Assembly: GCA_012512545.1 (NCBI GenBank)
Contig: JAAZDZ010000508.1
Span: forward strand, 1 to 6,637
Direction of reading: 5' to 3'
DNA: 6,637 bases
Source: Alcaligenaceae bacterium
GTDB taxonomy: Bacteria; Pseudomonadota; Gammaproteobacteria; Burkholderiales; Burkholderiaceae_B
Below the pieces are notes generated by a model. It did not search any database. It had not been told where the DNA came from and saw only the letters and a list, made by a program, of their open reading frames with translations. Shown here piece by piece: positions 4,842-6,637 of this stretch. The number at the start of each line of letters is the position of its first letter. Position 1 is the first letter of the stretch. The translations under genes were made by a program, and so were the position numbers.

Positions 4842-6398
4842 ATGAACCTCGCTGAACTACAGAAAAAATGCAAGGATTTCTACAATAAAAAGCTGCACGG
4901 CAATCAGATGCTGATTGTCAAAAAACAGATGGAACGATTTGGTCTGGTCGGTTCCGTTGGCTTTATTGCCCTGGTTGTTCTCATCGCGTTTATTGATTCT
5001 GACTTTTCGCAGTCTGTGGCCGCAGCCATCGCCGTTGTACTGGCGGCAGCCGGCATCTACTTGCTGGCGCGTGGCGACGACGGCAACTTCGCCTTGGTTG
5101 AAGACCAAAAGCGTTCCTTGATGGCGATTGCCACCCAGGTTCGCGTACTGTATGACAAACTGGATGAGCTCAAAACCAACAACAAAACACTGCCGCCTGC
5201 GGAATTCAGGGAATACTTTCACGCTCAGCGAGAAGCCTTGCTGTCCTACGATCGCGAAACCCTGGCGTGCATGTATGCCATCAAAGTGCAGCAGAAAAGC
5301 AAACAGGGCTCGCCAGCCCAGCCTAACATCTACGACGCATTTCTGGTGCTGGAAAGAAATTTTTCCGTCATGTGCAGTGAGAGCGAACTGTTCAAGGAAA
5401 AAGGCAACTCGGGCCCGGCAGCCCGCGATCGCTTGCGTGAAAGCGCCCTTCAGACCTTGGAGGCAATTACCGATCTGACCACAGAGTCGCTACAAGAGGC
5501 GTATCAGAACATGCAGGAATCCAGCGATTTCTTCGCATTGATTCGCGACGACCTGAAATCCATTAAGCGGCAGGCCAACCCCGACACACCACCTGCAGAT
5601 GCCGGGGCAGAGACACAAACCACCAGCACCGCCGCCACCTCAAAGCCAGCCACAACCTCTGGCATCGACCAGACAGAAGCACAAACGCCGGTTGATTGCC
5701 AGGAAAACAGTTCCTCAAGCCTGGCGGTTCCCCAGCTTGCAAAAATCAACGTGCCGTCATTTCTTTCAAAGACTGAGGGTGATTTTGAAGCGCTTGGCTT
5801 TGGCGAACTGGCAACCCTGATTTCCCTATACCGCAAACCCACAGACGTTGATTTCGTGCGTTTATATCAAGCCGCACCGTATGTTCTGCAACAGTTGCAA
5901 AACACAGCCGACTTTTCACTTGAGGAAGTTTCCGCAATGCTGCGGGCCGAGTTCATCAGCCTGGCACCACAAGATGAAGAAAACAGCCCCAGGGCGATAG
6001 AGATTATTGAACAGTTTTCGCTGGCTGTTGAAGCGCTTGATAAAACGCCTTCCCCCGTCGTTGGCACGCTTTGGGCATTGATGCTCTTTGGTCGCGAGGC
6101 TCAAGTACTGAACGGGTCTGCTCGGGAAGAGAAAATACAGCATGAGCTGGAAGCCATCAGAGCAAGGGATCATTACGACAGAATGCTGCCCCGAAAAGAA
6201 TCAGATGCGCCCGCAGATATTCGCTCTGTGCCGCTGGACCAGCAGCTGCAGGAACGCGAAGAACAATGGCGCGAGCGCCATGCCACGCAGGACACACTCA
6301 AAACGATCTACTACAGCATCGGGCAGTACGTTGACAGCCTGGAAGATCACGTGGGTTATGCCCTGACGCGGGAGGAGATTGAAAAAAGCCTGGTTTAA
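4842..6398 (+). CDS. Hypothetical two-helix membrane protein with large cytoplasmic region
   Basis: I do not recognise this 518-residue protein. The start ATG at 4842 (MNLAELQKKCKDFYNKKL) has AGGA about 10 bases upstream and is preferred over an in-frame TTG at 4821. A basic, amphipathic N-terminus of about 30 residues precedes two close transmembrane helices at roughly 33-51 and 58-75, joined by an acidic turn (DSDFSQ), which would form a hairpin with both ends in the cytoplasm. A mainly helical domain follows (about 85-240, for example QVRVLYDKLDELKTN and ITDLTTESLQEAYQNMQES). Residues ~243-298 form a Thr/Ala/Ser/Pro-rich low-complexity linker. A second, mostly helical domain (~300-518) ends in charged helices (QQLQEREEQWRERH). 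No enzyme motif, Walker motif, signal peptide or cysteine cluster is visible. The architecture suggests a membrane-anchored scaffold or signalling adaptor, but that is speculation. Confidence 0.85.
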   Translation: MNLAELQKKCKDFYNKKLHGNQMLIVKKQMERFGLVGSVGFIALVVLIAFIDSDFSQSVAAAIAVVLAAAGIYLLARGDDGNFALVEDQKRSLMAIATQVRVLYDKLDELKTNNKTLPPAEFREYFHAQREALLSYDRETLACMYAIKVQQKSKQGSPAQPNIYDAFLVLERNFSVMCSESELFKEKGNSGPAARDRLRESALQTLEAITDLTTESLQEAYQNMQESSDFFALIRDDLKSIKRQANPDTPPADAGAETQTTSTAATSKPATTSGIDQTEAQTPVDCQENSSSSLAVPQLAKINVPSFLSKTEGDFEALGFGELATLISLYRKPTDVDFVRLYQAAPYVLQQLQNTADFSLEEVSAMLRAEFISLAPQDEENSPRAIEIIEQFSLAVEALDKTPSPVVGTLWALMLFGREAQVLNGSAREEKIQHELEAIRARDHYDRMLPRKESDAPADIRSVPLDQQLQEREEQWRERHATQDTLKTIYYSIGQYVDSLEDHVGYALTREEIEKSLV

Positions 6399-6423
6399 GC
6401 CACCCGCCGCGCGCTGCACCAGG

Positions 6424-6530
6424 CACTTATCAACACAAACCGTGAACAGCCCTGTGGAAAACCCAAGAACACCTTACGCAAGCGTTTGATATATAACGAC
6501 TTATCGAAGACTGGTCATAAAAAAGCCACA
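6424..6530 (+). repeat. Copy 2 of the ~107-bp repeated intergenic element
   Basis: This is the same element as at 2443-2549, in the same orientation, 3981 bases further on and starting 26 bases after a stop codon. It carries TTATCAACA (6427-6435) and, inverted, TGTGGAAAA (6453-6461; reverse complement TTTTCCACA, a full match to the relaxed DnaA-box consensus TTWTNCACA). The right block TGGTCATAAAAAAGCCACA (6512-6530) keeps the 11-bp spacing. The middle holds TTGATATATAACG. No plus-strand gene follows within the window. Confidence 0.75.
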
Positions 6531-6541
6531 TAGGCGAATGT

Positions 6542-6567
6542 AAAAAGGGGGCAGACACCTTGTCCCC
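6542..6567 (-). terminator. Intrinsic terminator on the minus strand
   Basis: Read on the minus strand, GGGGACA (6567-6561) pairs with TGCCCCC (6553-6547) around a 7-base loop, with one G.T wobble, and is followed directly by TTTTT (6546-6542). It lies 4 bases past a minus-strand stop codon, as expected for the gene running in from the right. It could also be a short palindromic dispersed repeat. Confidence 0.7.
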
Positions 6568-6571
6568 AAAA

Positions 6572-6637
6572 TCAGGTTGATCTGAGCATCTGCATGCCAG
6601 AAACCACATGACCGCCAATCAGGTCACGTAACACATC
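6572..6637 (-). CDS. C-terminal end of an unidentified minus-strand gene
   Basis: The last 21 codons of a minus-strand frame enter from the right edge and stop with TGA at 6572-6574. The visible end reads DVLRDLIGGHVVSGMQMLRST. A terminator follows directly, which supports a real gene end. The DLIGGHV stretch recalls the ALxDLIGGxV motif of Bug/TctC-type tricarboxylate-binding proteins. In those proteins more than 100 residues normally follow the motif, so if that resemblance is real this copy would be truncated or frameshifted. With so little sequence the product cannot be named. Confidence 0.45.
   Translation of the reverse strand, partial: DVLRDLIGGHVVSGMQMLRST

Overview
The window looks like ordinary chromosome from a moderately GC-rich betaproteobacterium, with an Alcaligenaceae-like member as my best guess. 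This rests on overall protein style, the tRNA-Pro sequence and the gene families present (KtrB/TrkH transporter, DUF2165, MASE1-GGDEF, YaeQ). No 16S or other taxonomic marker is present, so the placement is an inference.

Layout, left to right: (1) the 3' three-quarters of a KtrB/TrkH-family potassium transporter gene (+), cut by the left edge. (2) A short AT-rich spacer with a plausible sigma70 promoter and several inverted repeats, leading into tRNA-Pro(GGG) (+) and a strong, possibly bidirectional terminator. (3) Two minus-strand genes: a NadS/HigA-like XRE regulator that looks like an antitoxin without a visible toxin, and upstream of it a DUF2165 four-helix membrane protein. (4) A 314-base divergent intergenic region holding the first copy of a ~107-bp repeated element, two operator-like palindromes and a promoter candidate. 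(5) Three plus-strand genes: a MASE1-GGDEF diguanylate cyclase with intact active and inhibitory sites, YaeQ, and a 518-residue two-helix membrane protein of no family I recognise. (6) A second copy of the ~107-bp element just after that gene, then a minus-strand terminator and the last 21 codons of a minus-strand gene that runs off the right edge.

The most unusual structure is the repeated element (2443-2549 and 6424-6530). The two copies align without gaps at about 73% identity by hand count. Conservation is concentrated in a ~70-bp left block carrying an inverted pair of DnaA-box-like sequences and a ~19-bp right block with GTCA words spaced 11 bp apart; the ~20 bp between them have diverged while keeping their length. 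The copies are direct repeats bracketing the cyclase-yaeQ-membrane protein block. This suggests either a repeated regulatory/DnaA-binding element or an old duplication.

Functionally the genes are mostly independent: K+ uptake, translation, a probable orphan regulator and c-di-GMP synthesis. Each of the three plus-strand genes is separated from the next by about 100 bases, and a hairpin terminator candidate follows yaeQ, so I do not call a tight operon. No CRISPR array, insertion sequence, integrase or obvious defence cassette was seen.
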